This document shows positions 45,186-54,243 of a stretch of DNA of 64,000 nt, piece by piece. This stretch comes from Rhabdothermincola sediminis (GTDB taxonomy: Bacteria; Actinomycetota; Acidimicrobiia; Acidimicrobiales; Acidimicrobilacustridaceae): positions 20,114 through 84,113 of the forward strand of contig NZ_JACFSZ010000017.1 in the NCBI RefSeq assembly GCF_014805525.1, given 5' to 3'. Both the position numbers and the translations under genes were made by a program. How positions within the stretch are numbered: position 1 is the first letter of the stretch; every line of letters begins with the position of its first letter. A model generated the notes under the pieces. That model worked only from the letters and a program-made list of their open reading frames with translations. It was not told the origin of the DNA and did not search any database.

Positions 45186-46393
45186 GCGGTCACCATCCAC
45201 CGGTCACCGACTGGGCGACCGACTTCGACCACACCGATCCGGCCTGGGCTGCCGATCCGTATCCGATCTGGGCCGAGCTGCGCGAGCGCTGCCCGATCGC
45301 CCACTCGGATCGCTACGGCGGCGTGTGGTTGCCGACCCGCCACGAGGACGTGGCCGCCATCGCGTACGACACCGAGCACTTCACCTCCCAGAGCGTGATC
45401 GTGAGCGAGGGTCGCCCGATGATCCCCGCGCCGCAGGGCATCGCCCCACCGATCTCCTCCGACCCACCCTTCCATCACGAGGCGAGGCGCCTGTTGTTGC
45501 CGGCCTTCTCACCCAGAGCCATCGCACCGCTCGAGCCGTTCACCCGGGATTACTGCCGCGAGCTGCTCGACGCGGTCGACGGGCAGGAGGTGGTCGACGC
45601 CGCGAAGGAGTACGCGCAGCACATCCCGGTCCGGGTCATCGCCAAGATGCTCGGATTTCCGCCCGAGGACGCCGACCAGTTCCGCGAGTTCGTGCACAAC
45701 GCGCTCGAAGCGGTGGACCTGCCGGTGGAGCAGCGCATGGCGAACTTCGAGAAGCTCGACGAGTACCTCGGTGAGCAGGTCCGCGATCACCTCGAGAACC
45801 CGCGTGACGACCTCACGACGTTCCTGCTCCGAGCGGAGATGAACGGTGAGCGTCTCAACGCGGACCACGTCCGGGGCTCCATCGCGCTCCTGCTGATCGC
45901 CGGCATCGACACCACCTGGAGCGCCATCGGCGCATCGATCTGGCACCTGGCGCAGCACCCCGATGACCTGCGGCGACTCGTGGCGGAACCGGAACTGATG
46001 CCCACCGCGGTGGAGGAACTGCTCCGGGCCTACGCGCCGGTGACGATGGCTCGCTTGGTGAAGGAGGACTTCGAGTTCAACGGGTGCCCGATGCGGCGCA
46101 ACGAGTGGGTGCTGTTGCCCTTCCCGGCGGCCAACCGCGACCCCGAGGTGTTCGACCGGCCGGAGGAGGTGGTCATCGACCGGGCCGAGAACCGCCACGC
46201 CGCGTTCGGTCTGGGCATCCACCGCTGCGCTGGATCGAACCTGGCCCGCATGGAGCTCCGGGTCGCGCTGGACGTCTGGATCGAGCGGTTCGGCCGCTCC
46301 GGCTTCGAGCTCGCCGACCCTGCTGCCGTCACCTGGTCCGGGGGCCAGGTGCGAGGCCCGCGGACCCTGCCGGTGCGGATCCACCCCTCGTAG
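45182..46393 (+). CDS. Cytochrome P450 coupled to ferredoxin
   Basis: A 403-residue soluble P450. The heme loop FGLGIHRCAG places the Cys at 349; the I-helix reads LLIAGIDTTWSAIG; the ExxR is EELLRAYAP. The start is the GTG overlapping the ferredoxin stop. No reductase is adjacent, although an NAD(P)-binding protein is convergent at 46456. The upstream divergent amidohydrolase is broken. The substrate is unknown; DTT-W in the I-helix and the absence of a biosynthetic cluster suggest a catabolic or detoxifying role. Confidence 0.95.
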   Translation: MSGHHPPVTDWATDFDHTDPAWAADPYPIWAELRERCPIAHSDRYGGVWLPTRHEDVAAIAYDTEHFTSQSVIVSEGRPMIPAPQGIAPPISSDPPFHHEARRLLLPAFSPRAIAPLEPFTRDYCRELLDAVDGQEVVDAAKEYAQHIPVRVIAKMLGFPPEDADQFREFVHNALEAVDLPVEQRMANFEKLDEYLGEQVRDHLENPRDDLTTFLLRAEMNGERLNADHVRGSIALLLIAGIDTTWSAIGASIWHLAQHPDDLRRLVAEPELMPTAVEELLRAYAPVTMARLVKEDFEFNGCPMRRNEWVLLPFPAANRDPEVFDRPEEVVIDRAENRHAAFGLGIHRCAGSNLARMELRVALDVWIERFGRSGFELADPAAVTWSGGQVRGPRTLPVRIHPS

Positions 46394-46455
46394 CGGTCAC
46401 CCGCCAGGCCGGGGGCCCACCGCGACCGGGCTGGCACACCCACCCGTCCCCCCCG

Positions 46456-47514
46456 TCAACGGGGCATCAGGTGACGGGCGCTGTAGACGGGCAGATCGAG
46501 GAAGGTCAGCACTCCCGGGTCGGCTTCCACGACGTGGGGGATAGCGTTGATCACGTGCATGGCCGTTGCCAGGCAGCCCGCATGGTTGTGGTCACCGACG
46601 TGCGAGGAGAGCTCGAGGTCGATCCGGACGCAGGGCTCGCCGTCGATGTGGATGCGATAGCCGCTGCCCTGGGGCCAGCTGGGCGCGTCCTGGTCCCGTA
46701 GCCGAGTGACGTGCTCGACGACGATCCGCGGCTCGTCACCGATCATCCCCCTGATCTCGAATCGCATGCCCGAGATGGTTCCCTTGCCGATGGTGCCGGA
46801 GGCGATGTCGAACTCCTCGTCGGCGTGGATGACCTCGTGCTGCTCCGTGATGCCGTCGAGCTCGACATCGAGCGCCGCGGCCACCATCTCGATCACCGGC
46901 CCCCACGCCAGGGTCGTGGAGCCCGGTGCCAGCAGCAACGACGCCGACGTGTCGGGCTTCCCGAAGCCCATGATCTCGAACATGGTGAACGGGTTGTCCC
47001 AGGTCGCGTAGTTGACGATCTCCATCATGCGGACGGTCCGGACCTCTTTGCAGAGGGCGAGCGCGCCGACGGTGATGCCGGCGTTGCCGTAGCCCGGGTC
47101 GATGCCGGAGGTGTAGATCGAGCTGCCCCCTTCGACACAGGCCGCCTGCAGCCGCTCGTGGACCCCGGGCCCGGCGGCCTGGGGGTACAGCAGGGGCACG
47201 TACGAGGTGTTCACGACGTTCTTGCCGGCCGCGAGCATCCGGCACAGGTCGTCGATCACGCCCTCGGGCCGGAGATCGGAGTTGGCCATGTAGCAGATGC
47301 AGTCGGCATCGGTGTCGTAGAGCAGTGCGTCGGCGTCCTGGGTGGCGATCACACCCACGGGGTCGCTGCCACAGATCTCCCCGGCGTCACGACCGGCCTT
47401 GCGGTCCGAGTGCACCCACAGCCCGACGAGCTCGAGGTCGGGGTGGGCAGCGATGGCCGGCACCGCGTGTACACCGACCGTGCCCGTCGCCCACTGGATC
47501 ACGCGATACGTCAT
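46456..47514 (-). CDS. NAD(P)-binding dehydrogenase (dihydrodipicolinate-reductase-like / DAP-dehydrogenase-like)
   Basis: A 352-residue two-domain oxidoreductase of the type often called NAD(P)H-dependent amine dehydrogenase in actinomycetes. The N-terminal Rossmann loop reads IQWATGTVGVHAVPAI (variant GxxGxxG), followed by a GLWVHSDRKAGRDAGE cofactor-specificity region; the C-terminal domain carries IDPGYGNAGI and WPQGSGYRIHIDGEP. ATG 47514 has GGGGGAG 3 nt upstream, and TACGGT lies further upstream. Convergent with the P450. The substrate is not known. Confidence 0.85.
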   Translation of the reverse strand: MTYRVIQWATGTVGVHAVPAIAAHPDLELVGLWVHSDRKAGRDAGEICGSDPVGVIATQDADALLYDTDADCICYMANSDLRPEGVIDDLCRMLAAGKNVVNTSYVPLLYPQAAGPGVHERLQAACVEGGSSIYTSGIDPGYGNAGITVGALALCKEVRTVRMMEIVNYATWDNPFTMFEIMGFGKPDTSASLLLAPGSTTLAWGPVIEMVAAALDVELDGITEQHEVIHADEEFDIASGTIGKGTISGMRFEIRGMIGDEPRIVVEHVTRLRDQDAPSWPQGSGYRIHIDGEPCVRIDLELSSHVGDHNHAGCLATAMHVINAIPHVVEADPGVLTFLDLPVYSARHLMPR

Positions 47515-47555
47515 GGTCTCCCCCGAGAGATGCCGGCTGTCGAACGGACGAGCGG

Positions 47556-48359
47556 TCACCGTACACGGGTACGAGCCGGCCAGGGTCCGACCGTGATCAT
47601 GCCGCGGTCGGGTGCCGCGCTGGGGTGGAGGCCGTCTCGCCTGCACAGCTCCGCGAACCAGGCCGCGTCGCGCACCGCGCAGCCTTCCGGGTCGTTGTTG
47701 AAGTACACGTACACGTCCTCGCCCAACGCCCAGAGGCTCGCGATCCGGTCCACCCAGGACTGCAGCGCCGCCTCGCCGTAACAGGGCCTCGGCGCGGCGG
47801 TTCCGTGGTGGAGTCGCAGGTAGCCGAAGCTCGCCGTGCGCTCCAGGGGCTCCTGCGGTCGACCGTCGCGATCGGTGAGCACCAGCGCCGCGCCCCGCTC
47901 TCGCAGCAGGTCGAAGGTGTCACCGACCAGCCAGCTCCGGTGTCGCAGCTCGACCGCGACCCGGTGCGACCGGGGCCACACGGACAGGAACCGCTCCAGC
48001 CGGCCGAGATCGATCGGGAGGTTGGGCGGGAGCTGGACGAGCACCGGCCCGGTCTTCGACCCGAGTGGTCGGCTGCGCTCGAGGAACCGGCGGACAGGCT
48101 CGTCCGGATCACGCAACCGCTTGACGTGAGTGAGGAAGCGGCTCATCTTCAGCGCGAAGACGAAGCCCGCCGGCGCCGCGTCGTGCCACTGCTGGAACCT
48201 CGAGGCCTCAGGCAACCGGTAGAAGGTGTTGTTCACCTCGACGGTGTCGAAGCAGGAGGCGTAGTGCTCGAACCACTGTCGCTGGGGTAAGCGTTCGGGA
48301 TAGAAACGACCTCGCCAATGGCGATACTGCCAACCCGACGTCCCGACCCAGACCGTCAC
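47556..48359 (-). CDS. DUF72 family protein
   Basis: A 267-residue TIM-barrel protein of the DUF72 (YecE) family, function unknown. Hallmarks: VWVGTSGWQYRHWRGRFYP at the N-terminus, EVNNTFYRLP, FALKMSRFLTH, LVQLPPNL, VAVELRHRSW, YLRLHHG, and VYFNNDPEGCAVRDA near the end. GTG 48359 is chosen because it begins directly at the first strand; in-frame GTG 48395 has a GCAGGAGG touching it and is less likely. It lies 41 bp upstream of the reductase gene on the same strand. Confidence 0.93.
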   Translation of the reverse strand: MTVWVGTSGWQYRHWRGRFYPERLPQRQWFEHYASCFDTVEVNNTFYRLPEASRFQQWHDAAPAGFVFALKMSRFLTHVKRLRDPDEPVRRFLERSRPLGSKTGPVLVQLPPNLPIDLGRLERFLSVWPRSHRVAVELRHRSWLVGDTFDLLRERGAALVLTDRDGRPQEPLERTASFGYLRLHHGTAAPRPCYGEAALQSWVDRIASLWALGEDVYVYFNNDPEGCAVRDAAWFAELCRRDGLHPSAAPDRGMITVGPWPARTRVR

Positions 48360-48589
48360 CGGGGCTGCCCTCGTCCCCCACCGGTGGCGGAACACCCTCC
48401 TGCGGTCGAGATCACCTCGTCGATCAACGGTGTCGTTCCTTCCCGTGATTTTGCCGGGCCTCTACCCAGCTTCGAGCGCACCGGCCCCCTGTGACCATCA
48501 CGTCGGTCGGCGAGAGCGACGAGCACCGCACGTGCTACCAATGCATCAACGGCCCGGTACCCGTCCACTGCCAGCACAGGGAGGTCGCG

Positions 48590-49636
48590 ATGAAGGCCTT
48601 GCAGCTCACGAGGTGGAAAGCATCACCCGAGCTCGTCGAGCTGGACGAGCCCGAGCTCGGCCCGGGGCAGGTGGTCGTGCGCATCGGCGGAGCAGGCGCG
48701 TGCCACTCGGACCTGCACCTGCTGCACGACTTCGACGAAGGCATGCTCCCGTTCGACCCACCGTTCACCCTCGGCCACGAGAACGCCGGTTGGGTGCATG
48801 CGATCGGGGAAGGGGTGAGCTGGCTCGAGGTCGGCCAGCCGGTCGCGGTCTACGGGCCGTGGGGGTGCGGTTGGTGCAAGCGCTGCCGGCTGGGGATGGA
48901 GAACTACTGCGAGCGCCAAGGGGAGATCGGGGTCTTCGGTGGCGGTCTCGGTCTCGACGGCGGCATGGCACCGTTGATGCTCGTGCCCTCCTCCCGCCTG
49001 CTGGTCCCCCTCGACACGCTCGACCCGGTCGACGCCGCTCCGCTGACCGACGCCGGGCTCACGCCCTACCACGCCATCAAGCGATCACTGCACCTTCTCG
49101 AGCCCGGCTCGACCGCGGTGGTGATCGGCATCGGCGGGCTCGGGCACCTCGGCGTGCAGATCCTGCGGGCGCTGACCGCCGCTCGCATCATCGCCGTCGA
49201 CACCCGCGACGAGGCGTTGCGGCTCGCGTCCGAGAGCGGTGCCGACCACACGGTCACACCAGGTGCCGACGCCGCCGATCAGATCCGCGACCTCACTCGG
49301 GGTCGCGGCGCGGACGTGGTCCTCGACGTCGTCGGCTCCGATGACACCTTGTCCCTCGCCACCGCGGTTTCTCGCCCCCTGGGCCACGTGACCCTGGTGG
49401 GCATCGCGGGCGGGAGCATCCCGTTCAGCTTCTTCAGTCAGCCCTACGAGGTGTCACTGGCCACGACGTACTGGGGGTCGATCACCGAGCTGATGGAGGT
49501 GATCGCCCTGGCGGAAGCCGGCCACCTGCGCCCCCACGTCACCCGCTTCTCCCTGGACGAGGCGCCGGCGGTGTACGAGAAGCTGGCCGCAGGGGAGATC
49601 GCCGGCAGAGCTGTCGTCTCGCCGACGGGAAGCTGA
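48590..49636 (+). CDS. Zinc-dependent alcohol dehydrogenase (medium-chain)
   Basis: A 348-residue MDR enzyme oxidising alcohols with NAD. The catalytic zinc site includes Cys38 (GACHSD) and His63-Glu64 (GHENAG); the structural zinc site is Cys93, Cys96, Cys99 and Cys107. The Rossmann loop is IGIGGLGHLGVQ. It matches the propanol-preferring/NDMA-like actinobacterial branch. ATG 48590 has GGGAGGT upstream; the frame is open about 100 bp earlier but without family similarity. The 230 bp upstream gap shared with the DUF72 gene holds no gene. Convergent with the permease remnant. Confidence 0.95.
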   Translation: MKALQLTRWKASPELVELDEPELGPGQVVVRIGGAGACHSDLHLLHDFDEGMLPFDPPFTLGHENAGWVHAIGEGVSWLEVGQPVAVYGPWGCGWCKRCRLGMENYCERQGEIGVFGGGLGLDGGMAPLMLVPSSRLLVPLDTLDPVDAAPLTDAGLTPYHAIKRSLHLLEPGSTAVVIGIGGLGHLGVQILRALTAARIIAVDTRDEALRLASESGADHTVTPGADAADQIRDLTRGRGADVVLDVVGSDDTLSLATAVSRPLGHVTLVGIAGGSIPFSFFSQPYEVSLATTYWGSITELMEVIALAEAGHLRPHVTRFSLDEAPAVYEKLAAGEIAGRAVVSPTGS

Positions 49637-49689
49637 CCACGAGAACGGGGATCGCCGCGAAGAGTCCGCCCCCTTGCATCTCGGCTCGA

Positions 49690-50465
49690 TCACTCCTCGG
49701 CGATGGTGGCGAGGACGTCGAGTCGGCCGGCTCGCCAGGCCGGGAGCAGACCGGCGACCACTCCCGCCGCGATCGCGGCCCCGGCGACGAGCCCCACACC
49801 GCCCACCGGCACGTCGACCGCGATGCGCTCGTCGAAGGGCAGCGTCTCGACCATCGCCCACCCGAGCGCCACCCCGACGATCGCCTCCTGGAGCACGGCG
49901 GCGCCGAGCTGGCGGCGCCGCGCACGGTGGCCGCCACCGGCTCACCGGCGACCACCATCGTCACCTGGTCGCCGACCGTGAAGGGCCCCTCCCGGGCGGC
50001 GGTGAGATCCACCACCGCTTCCCAGGCGCGCTGTGGCCGGCGCCCTTGGGTGAGCACCCATGGGTCGAGCTGCTCGGCGTCCGGCCAGTCGAGTACGAAC
50101 GAGGACTGGCCGACTCGCGGATCCCGTAGGGGACGGCCGCCGGCGCCGAGGACGCGCACGTCGGCTTCGATCGAACCTTCCACGGCGGCCACGCCGTCGA
50201 TCGCGGCCAGCGCGTCCACCAAGCCGGCGTCGAGGCGGTCACGGCGACCCTCACCGCCCGCGCCGATGGTGCGGTCGGAGCGGACCACCACGTCGATGTG
50301 GCGGTAGGTGTCGGTCCAGATCTCCCCGAGGCTCACCCGTACCGTGTCGCCCAGCACCTGGGTGCCCGACATGAACGACACGCTCAGCAGCACCGCCAGA
50401 CCCGTGGCCAGGAGACGGACCCGGTGGGCGAGCACGCCTCGCAACGCCACCCGGTCCATCGCCAT
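49690..50465 (-). pseudogene. FtsX/MacB-type ABC transporter permease, large internal deletion
   Basis: The 5' part (50465 to about 49920) encodes about 180 residues typical of an FtsX permease N-terminus: LRGVLAHRVRLLATGLAVLL, SFMSGTQVLGDT, then a MacB-like periplasmic segment. The 3' part, in another frame (about 49918-49690), encodes the last membrane helix pair: RRQLGAAVLQEAIVGVALGW, GLVAGAAIAAGVVAGLLP, and AWRAGRLDVLATIAEE. The family normally has some 800 residues, so the middle is gone, and the junction near 49905-49920 changes frame. No ATPase subunit is adjacent. From the intact ATG the frame runs on out of register to 49539. Confidence 0.8.
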
Positions 50466-50508
50466 GCGCCCAGCATGCCGGAACGGGACCGGCAGCCGGC
50501 AGCAGGGA

Positions 50509-52422
50509 TCAGGGCGTGACGATCGGGAAGTGCGGGTCGAACGAGTCGAACAGCCCCAGCAGCTCGGCCAGCACACGGGTATCGCCGTCGGTCTCCGCCC
50601 GGCCTGCGGCCACCGCATCGTCGAGGGGGAGCAGCCCGAAGAGCAAGGCGGCGAGATCGAGCCGTGAAGCCTTGATGATGAGATCCGGTCGGTCCAGCGG
50701 CACCCCCCGGCGGTGGTGCAGCACCGCGTTCGCGACCCACAGCGCGTAGGTCACCGGCTCCGCGCCCCGCTCGTCGACCACCAGCTCGATGCCCAGCGAG
50801 ATCCCGGCGGCCCGCTCGCCGTCGAGGCGCACCGTGAGGGCGTCGAGGAGCAGCTCGAGGGGCATCACCCGGACCATCCCGAGCGAGAAGCCCCGGCCGG
50901 GCGCTTCCGCGATGCCGTCTCGGAGCTCTTTCGCGCCCATGAGGTAGAAGTTGCGCCACGCCGCGGACTCCGCCTGGTAGCCGAGCTGTTCGAGCGCGTC
51001 GGCTTGCAGGAGCCGGGCCTCGACGTTGTCGGGCTCGGCGAACACGACCCGATTCACCACCTCCGCCACCCACCGGTAGTCACCCCGCTCGAAATCGGCC
51101 CGGGCCCGCTCGAGCACCGCCGCCGCGCCACCCATGTACTCGACGTACCGGCGGCTCGCTTCCACCGGCGGGTGGGGGTGCAGGTTCGCCGGGTTGCCGT
51201 CGAAGAAGCCGAGGTACTTCTGGTAGACGGCCTTCACATCGTGGTTCACGGTGCCGTAGTAGCTGCGCGAGTACCACTCCTTGGCGAGCGCGGCGGGCAG
51301 CTCCAACATCTCGGCGATCTCGAGCATCGTGTAACCCTTGTTCGCCAGCCGCAGCGTCTGGTCATGGAGGTACTGGTACATGTCACGCTGCTTCTCGAGG
51401 TACTCGAGGCACGCCTCGCGACCCCAGACCGGCCAGTGGTGGCTGGTGAACACCAGGTCGGTGCGGTCGAGGTAGCGCACGATGGACTCGTCGAGATAGC
51501 GCGCCCACGCCTTCGCGTCGCGCACCTCCGCACCCCTCGGCGTGTAGAGGTTGTGGAGGTTCCTCGAGCAGTTCTCGGCCATGCACAGGGCTCGCAGCTC
51601 GGGGAGGTGGAAGTTCATCTCCGCCGGCGCTTCGGTCCCCGGGGTGAGCTGGAACTCGATCTCGACGCCGTCCACGGTGAGCACCTGACCGGTCTCGACG
51701 ATCTCGTCGGTCGGGGCGAGGATCGATGACGAGCCGAGCGAGAGGGACTTGCCCAGGCCGGCGTCGACCTGGCCCCGTGGACCCCGGGGGAGGAGCGCGC
51801 CGTACATGTAGCTAGCCCGGCGACCCATCACCGCGCCCGCCAGCACGTTCTCGCTGATCGCCGAGCGGAGGAACCCCACCGGGGCGATGATGCGGGTGCG
51901 GCCGGCCAGCACATCCTCGACCGAGGTCACCCCCTCCACGCCGCCGAAGTGGTCCGCGTGCGAGTGGGTGTAGACCACCGCGACCACCTCCCGCTCGCCG
52001 AGGTGGCGGTTGACCAGGGCCAGCGAAGCCCGGGCCGTCTCCGCGGAGACGAGTGGGTCGACGACGATCCAGCCGCGCTCGCCGCGAAGCACCGACATCA
52101 CCGACAGGTCGTAGCCGCGCACCTGGTAGAGACCATCGGCGATCTCGAACAGCCCGTGGTGCATGTTGAGCCGGGCGTGCCGCCACAGGCTGGGGTTCAC
52201 CGTCGGCGGAGCCTCCTCGACCTCGAGGAACGCGTAGGGCTCCAGATCCCAGACCGATCGCCCGTCGCCGGTGGTGATCACCGGGGGATCGAGAGCGGCG
52301 AGGAAGCCGCGGGTCGCGGCCTGCCGGTCTCGGTCGTCGTCCCAATCGAGCCACCCGCTGGCCCGGACGCGCTCGTTCGCCTCACGGGTGGTCTCGGTCG
52401 CGTCCTTCGGCTCGGTCGTCAC
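50509..52422 (-). CDS. Linear primary-alkylsulfatase (SdsA1/BDS1-type MBL protein)
   Basis: A 637-residue type III sulfatase that hydrolyses alkyl sulfates such as dodecyl sulfate with two zinc ions. The MBL motif YTHSHADHFGG (His153, His155, Asp157, His158), MAENCSRNLHNLYTPRGAEVRD and SHHWPVWG match the family, followed by the helical dimerisation domain and an SCP2-like lipid-binding end. No signal peptide is seen, so it is probably cytoplasmic, unlike Pseudomonas SdsA1. GTG 52422 is set by GAGGAG; upstream, TACGGT (52456-52461) is a likely -10. Divergent from a membrane GGDEF gene. Confidence 0.93.
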   Translation of the reverse strand: MTTEPKDATETTREANERVRASGWLDWDDDRDRQAATRGFLAALDPPVITTGDGRSVWDLEPYAFLEVEEAPPTVNPSLWRHARLNMHHGLFEIADGLYQVRGYDLSVMSVLRGERGWIVVDPLVSAETARASLALVNRHLGEREVVAVVYTHSHADHFGGVEGVTSVEDVLAGRTRIIAPVGFLRSAISENVLAGAVMGRRASYMYGALLPRGPRGQVDAGLGKSLSLGSSSILAPTDEIVETGQVLTVDGVEIEFQLTPGTEAPAEMNFHLPELRALCMAENCSRNLHNLYTPRGAEVRDAKAWARYLDESIVRYLDRTDLVFTSHHWPVWGREACLEYLEKQRDMYQYLHDQTLRLANKGYTMLEIAEMLELPAALAKEWYSRSYYGTVNHDVKAVYQKYLGFFDGNPANLHPHPPVEASRRYVEYMGGAAAVLERARADFERGDYRWVAEVVNRVVFAEPDNVEARLLQADALEQLGYQAESAAWRNFYLMGAKELRDGIAEAPGRGFSLGMVRVMPLELLLDALTVRLDGERAAGISLGIELVVDERGAEPVTYALWVANAVLHHRRGVPLDRPDLIIKASRLDLAALLFGLLPLDDAVAAGRAETDGDTRVLAELLGLFDSFDPHFPIVTP

Positions 52423-52626
52423 GACCCGCTCCTCGTGGTCGGCTCGGTCGTGGTGACCGTAATCGAACGCGGAGCCGCAGCGACCCATGGGTAGCCGGCC
52501 CGCCGGCTGGGCATGAGCACCCGGGCATGGGGGAACGACCCGCCTCAAGCTCACGCATCGTTCGTCCGACATTCCATGGTGGCGGATCCAACTCGGCCCG
52601 CAGGGCCGTGGAGCAGGGGAAACATC

Positions 52627-54105
52627 ATGAGCGGAGCGAGTGACCATGGCCTGCTGGCGTTCCGCGCCGACCCCGACAACCCCACCTACTCAACCATCGC
52701 GTGGCAGCTCGTGGGACTCGCGGTCGGCGGCGTCGTCGTGGCGCTGGCGATGATGCCCCTGCTCCCCGACCTCACGCTGCGGCCGGGCTGGCTGTGGTCG
52801 GGCCTCGTCATGTTGGCCGTGTTCCTGGTGCTGCTCCGGCGCGAGGCCGTCCACCTCTTCCGCTCCGGCGGGCGGCGGGTCACCAGCCCACGGATGGCCA
52901 TGGCACTCGTGCTGCTGTGCATCGCCATGATCGGGTGCCTCGCCGTCGGTCTCGACGCTCCCACCACCTACCGGCCGGCGTTGTTGCTCCCCGTGCTCGT
53001 GGCCGCGGTGATCGGCAACCGGGCGATGCTCGCCACCGCCTTCGCGCTCGCGGTCCTCGTCGCGCTGGCCACGGCGACGATCGATGACACCTCCGGGCGA
53101 TCGCTGGTGGCGCTGGCCGCCACCACCATCGCGCTGTGGGGCAGCACCACGCTCCTCGTGTACGCCCTGGCCCGGGCCGCGATCGACGGCATCGGGAACT
53201 CGCTGCGGCTGGCGTCCATCGCGGCGATCGCCAGCCAGGTCGACGACGACGAGGAAGGCCTGCGCCTGGTGCTGCCCGAGCTGCTCGCCGTGGTGGGAGC
53301 CGACCATCTGTGGCTCCTCCGGGTGCCCCATGACGGTGAACCGGTGGTCGCCGCGGCGGCACCCGATCCCGGCGCGACCGGCTGGGCGGAGCCCTTCGAC
53401 CTCGAGCAGGTCATCGCCGACCGGCTCACGGTCACCCACCGTTCGGGGGGAGCGGCGTTCGTGGCCGAGCAGCTCGACGGCGACCTCGTCCTGGTGGTGT
53501 CCCGGCGCTGGAGCCCCTTCGGCGAGCGTCTCGTCGCTCGCGCCATCCTCGACCGGGCGGTCACGTCGCTGCGGCTGCTGATCGACCGCGGCGAGATCCT
53601 CAGTCGGCTCCGTGAGCTGAGCACCCTCGACGAGCTGACCGGCCTGCCGAACCGCCGAGGCTTGACCGCCCGGCTCGAACTCGAACGAGCGAGCGCGGCG
53701 CGCACCGAGCGGCCCTTGTGCATCGCCATGGTGGACCTCGACCGCTTCAAGGCCTACAACGACGACTTCGGGCACCTGGCCGGCGACGACGTGCTGCGAC
53801 GTGTCGCCACGCTGCTTCGCGAGCGGCTCCGGGCCACCGATCTCGGGGCGCGCTACGGCGGCGAGGAGCTGTGCCTGGTGCTGCCCGACACCGACCTCGC
53901 CGGTGGGGCGGCGCTGGTCGAGGACCTGTTGGCCCGCGTCCGCCAGCTCCCGGCCGAGCGGCCGGTCACCTTCTCCGCGGGGTTGGCCCAGTGGGACGGC
54001 CTCGAGAGCATCGACGAGCTCCTGAGCCGGGCGGACCAAGCGCTCTACCGGGCCAAGCGGGACGGACGTGACCGGGTCGAGGTGACCGCAGGCACCACCC
54101 CCTGA
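52627..54105 (+). CDS. Membrane-bound GGDEF diguanylate cyclase
   Basis: A 492-residue cyclase. About five or six hydrophobic helices occupy residues 20-190, a GAF-like segment 200-325, and the GGDEF domain 330-490, opening STLDELTGLPNRRG. The signature reads GGEEL (411-415), with Glu and Leu in place of Asp and Phe; Glu is accepted, Leu is less common. The I-site RATD (402-405) is present. It is probably active but this should be tested. ATG 52627 follows GGGGAAAC. The divergent neighbour is the alkylsulfatase, 204 bp apart, with no gene in the gap. Confidence 0.88.
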   Translation: MSGASDHGLLAFRADPDNPTYSTIAWQLVGLAVGGVVVALAMMPLLPDLTLRPGWLWSGLVMLAVFLVLLRREAVHLFRSGGRRVTSPRMAMALVLLCIAMIGCLAVGLDAPTTYRPALLLPVLVAAVIGNRAMLATAFALAVLVALATATIDDTSGRSLVALAATTIALWGSTTLLVYALARAAIDGIGNSLRLASIAAIASQVDDDEEGLRLVLPELLAVVGADHLWLLRVPHDGEPVVAAAAPDPGATGWAEPFDLEQVIADRLTVTHRSGGAAFVAEQLDGDLVLVVSRRWSPFGERLVARAILDRAVTSLRLLIDRGEILSRLRELSTLDELTGLPNRRGLTARLELERASAARTERPLCIAMVDLDRFKAYNDDFGHLAGDDVLRRVATLLRERLRATDLGARYGGEELCLVLPDTDLAGGAALVEDLLARVRQLPAERPVTFSAGLAQWDGLESIDELLSRADQALYRAKRDGRDRVEVTAGTTP

Positions 54106-54243
54106 GCTCTCCGGACCCCCGACCCCAGCCGATTTGGGCCCGGCGCCACCGCTCAGCAGCATGGTGGATCCTGCCAGGACCTCGCACCGGGCGGCGCACC
54201 GGTGCAGGGAGGGCCGACGCTCGGGACGAGGAGTGGCCTCGGG

